Source: Polyangia bacterium (GTDB lineage Bacteria > Myxococcota_A > Polyangia > Polyangiales > Sandaracinaceae). Taken from it: a stretch of DNA of 39,452 bases. Numbering within the stretch: the stretch's first letter is position 1; each line of letters begins with the position of its first letter. Positions 39,341-39,452 of this stretch are shown here, one piece after another. Below the pieces are notes generated by a model. The model did not search any database. It had not been told where the DNA came from and saw only the letters and a program-made list of their open reading frames with translations. Location of the stretch: positions 1 to 39,452 of the forward strand of contig JAUHXR010000048.1 of assembly GCA_030426845.1 (NCBI GenBank), given 5' to 3'. The translations under genes and the position numbers were made by a program.

Positions 39341-39452
39341 ATGTCCCTCCCGGGCGCCGCGGGTCGATAGGCGGGGTCGTCGGGCGAGACGATCCCGGAG
39401 TAGAGGCCGCGCTGACCGAGGCGGTCGACGAAGCGGCCGTAGAGGAAGTGCC
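39337..39452 (-). CDS. C-terminal end of an upstream secreted-cassette gene (5' end outside window)
   Basis: The minus strand is open from the window edge to TGA 39337-39339 and reads HFLYGRFVDRLGQRGL then YSGIVSPDDPAYRPAAPGRDM. Composition and the 4-nt GTGA overlap with the next gene mark it as coding and translationally coupled. Too short to name; it is the first visible gene of the cassette that runs down to 34837. Confidence 0.6.
   Translation of the reverse strand, partial: HFLYGRFVDRLGQRGLYSGIVSPDDPAYRPAAPGRDM

Noticed and set aside
34837-39452. Mobile element or prophage origin for the secreted cassette
   Set aside because: No integrase, transposase, terminal repeats or change of base composition was seen.

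Overview
The window is very GC-rich, with GTG/TTG starts and densely packed genes on both strands. Gene content suggests a myxobacterium-like organism (Myxococcota, possibly Polyangiales/Sandaracinaceae). The signs are an FHA/sigma-54 activator next to a Ser/Thr kinase and a TPR protein, Cys-rich lipoproteins with RCC1-like repeats, a rhomboid fused to Sel1-like repeats, and a Tat-secreted DUF1501-like protein beside cytochrome-c-like lipoproteins. This placement is inferred from gene content, not from a marker gene.

Layout. 1-1050: tail of a type I restriction-modification specificity gene, translationally coupled to a small protein with a PD-(D/E)XK-like motif. 1200-1760: a gene-free stretch with a 44-bp tandem repeat, a 42-bp tandem repeat, a strong hairpin and a CACGTG-rich hexamer tract. 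1771-9282: mostly uncharacterised or envelope genes (helical protein, small membrane protein, winged-helix regulator, outer-membrane barrel, hemerythrin, a frameshifted membrane protein with a small lipoprotein behind it, an M23 peptidase). Short hexanucleotide tracts recur in the gaps. 9390-11906: a 773-residue protein of unknown function whose leader holds two tandem 71-nt tRNA-like cloverleaves. 11926-13695: rhomboid protease with Sel1-like tail. 14008-23662: an oxidative gene cluster (P450, ferritin-like diiron protein, GMC oxidoreductase, aldehyde dehydrogenase, GH3-like amido synthetase on the opposite strand, FAD-linked oxidase, SDR). 23890-28206: zinc-ribbon/membrane proteins, a Cys-rich lipoprotein, a beta-propeller-like protein, a cupin and some possible gene remnants. 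28254-34818: signalling operon (sigma-54 activator, kinase, TPR protein), divergent from two tandem RCC1-like lipoproteins. 34837-39452: a translationally coupled secreted cassette (a partial gene, a large CxxCH protein, a c-type cytochrome-like lipoprotein, a DUF1501-like protein).

The strongest candidate for something undescribed is 9390-11906. Two tRNA-like elements (anticodon loops reading UCU and CAG) stand in tandem with the same 4-nt spacing. The second ends 4 nt before the ATG of the large helical protein, and a promoter-like sequence embedded in a 7-bp inverted repeat lies just upstream of the first. This suggests an RNA-controlled or RNA-binding system. The second candidate is the oxidative cluster, whose order fits stepwise oxidation of an aliphatic substrate to an acid followed by conjugation.
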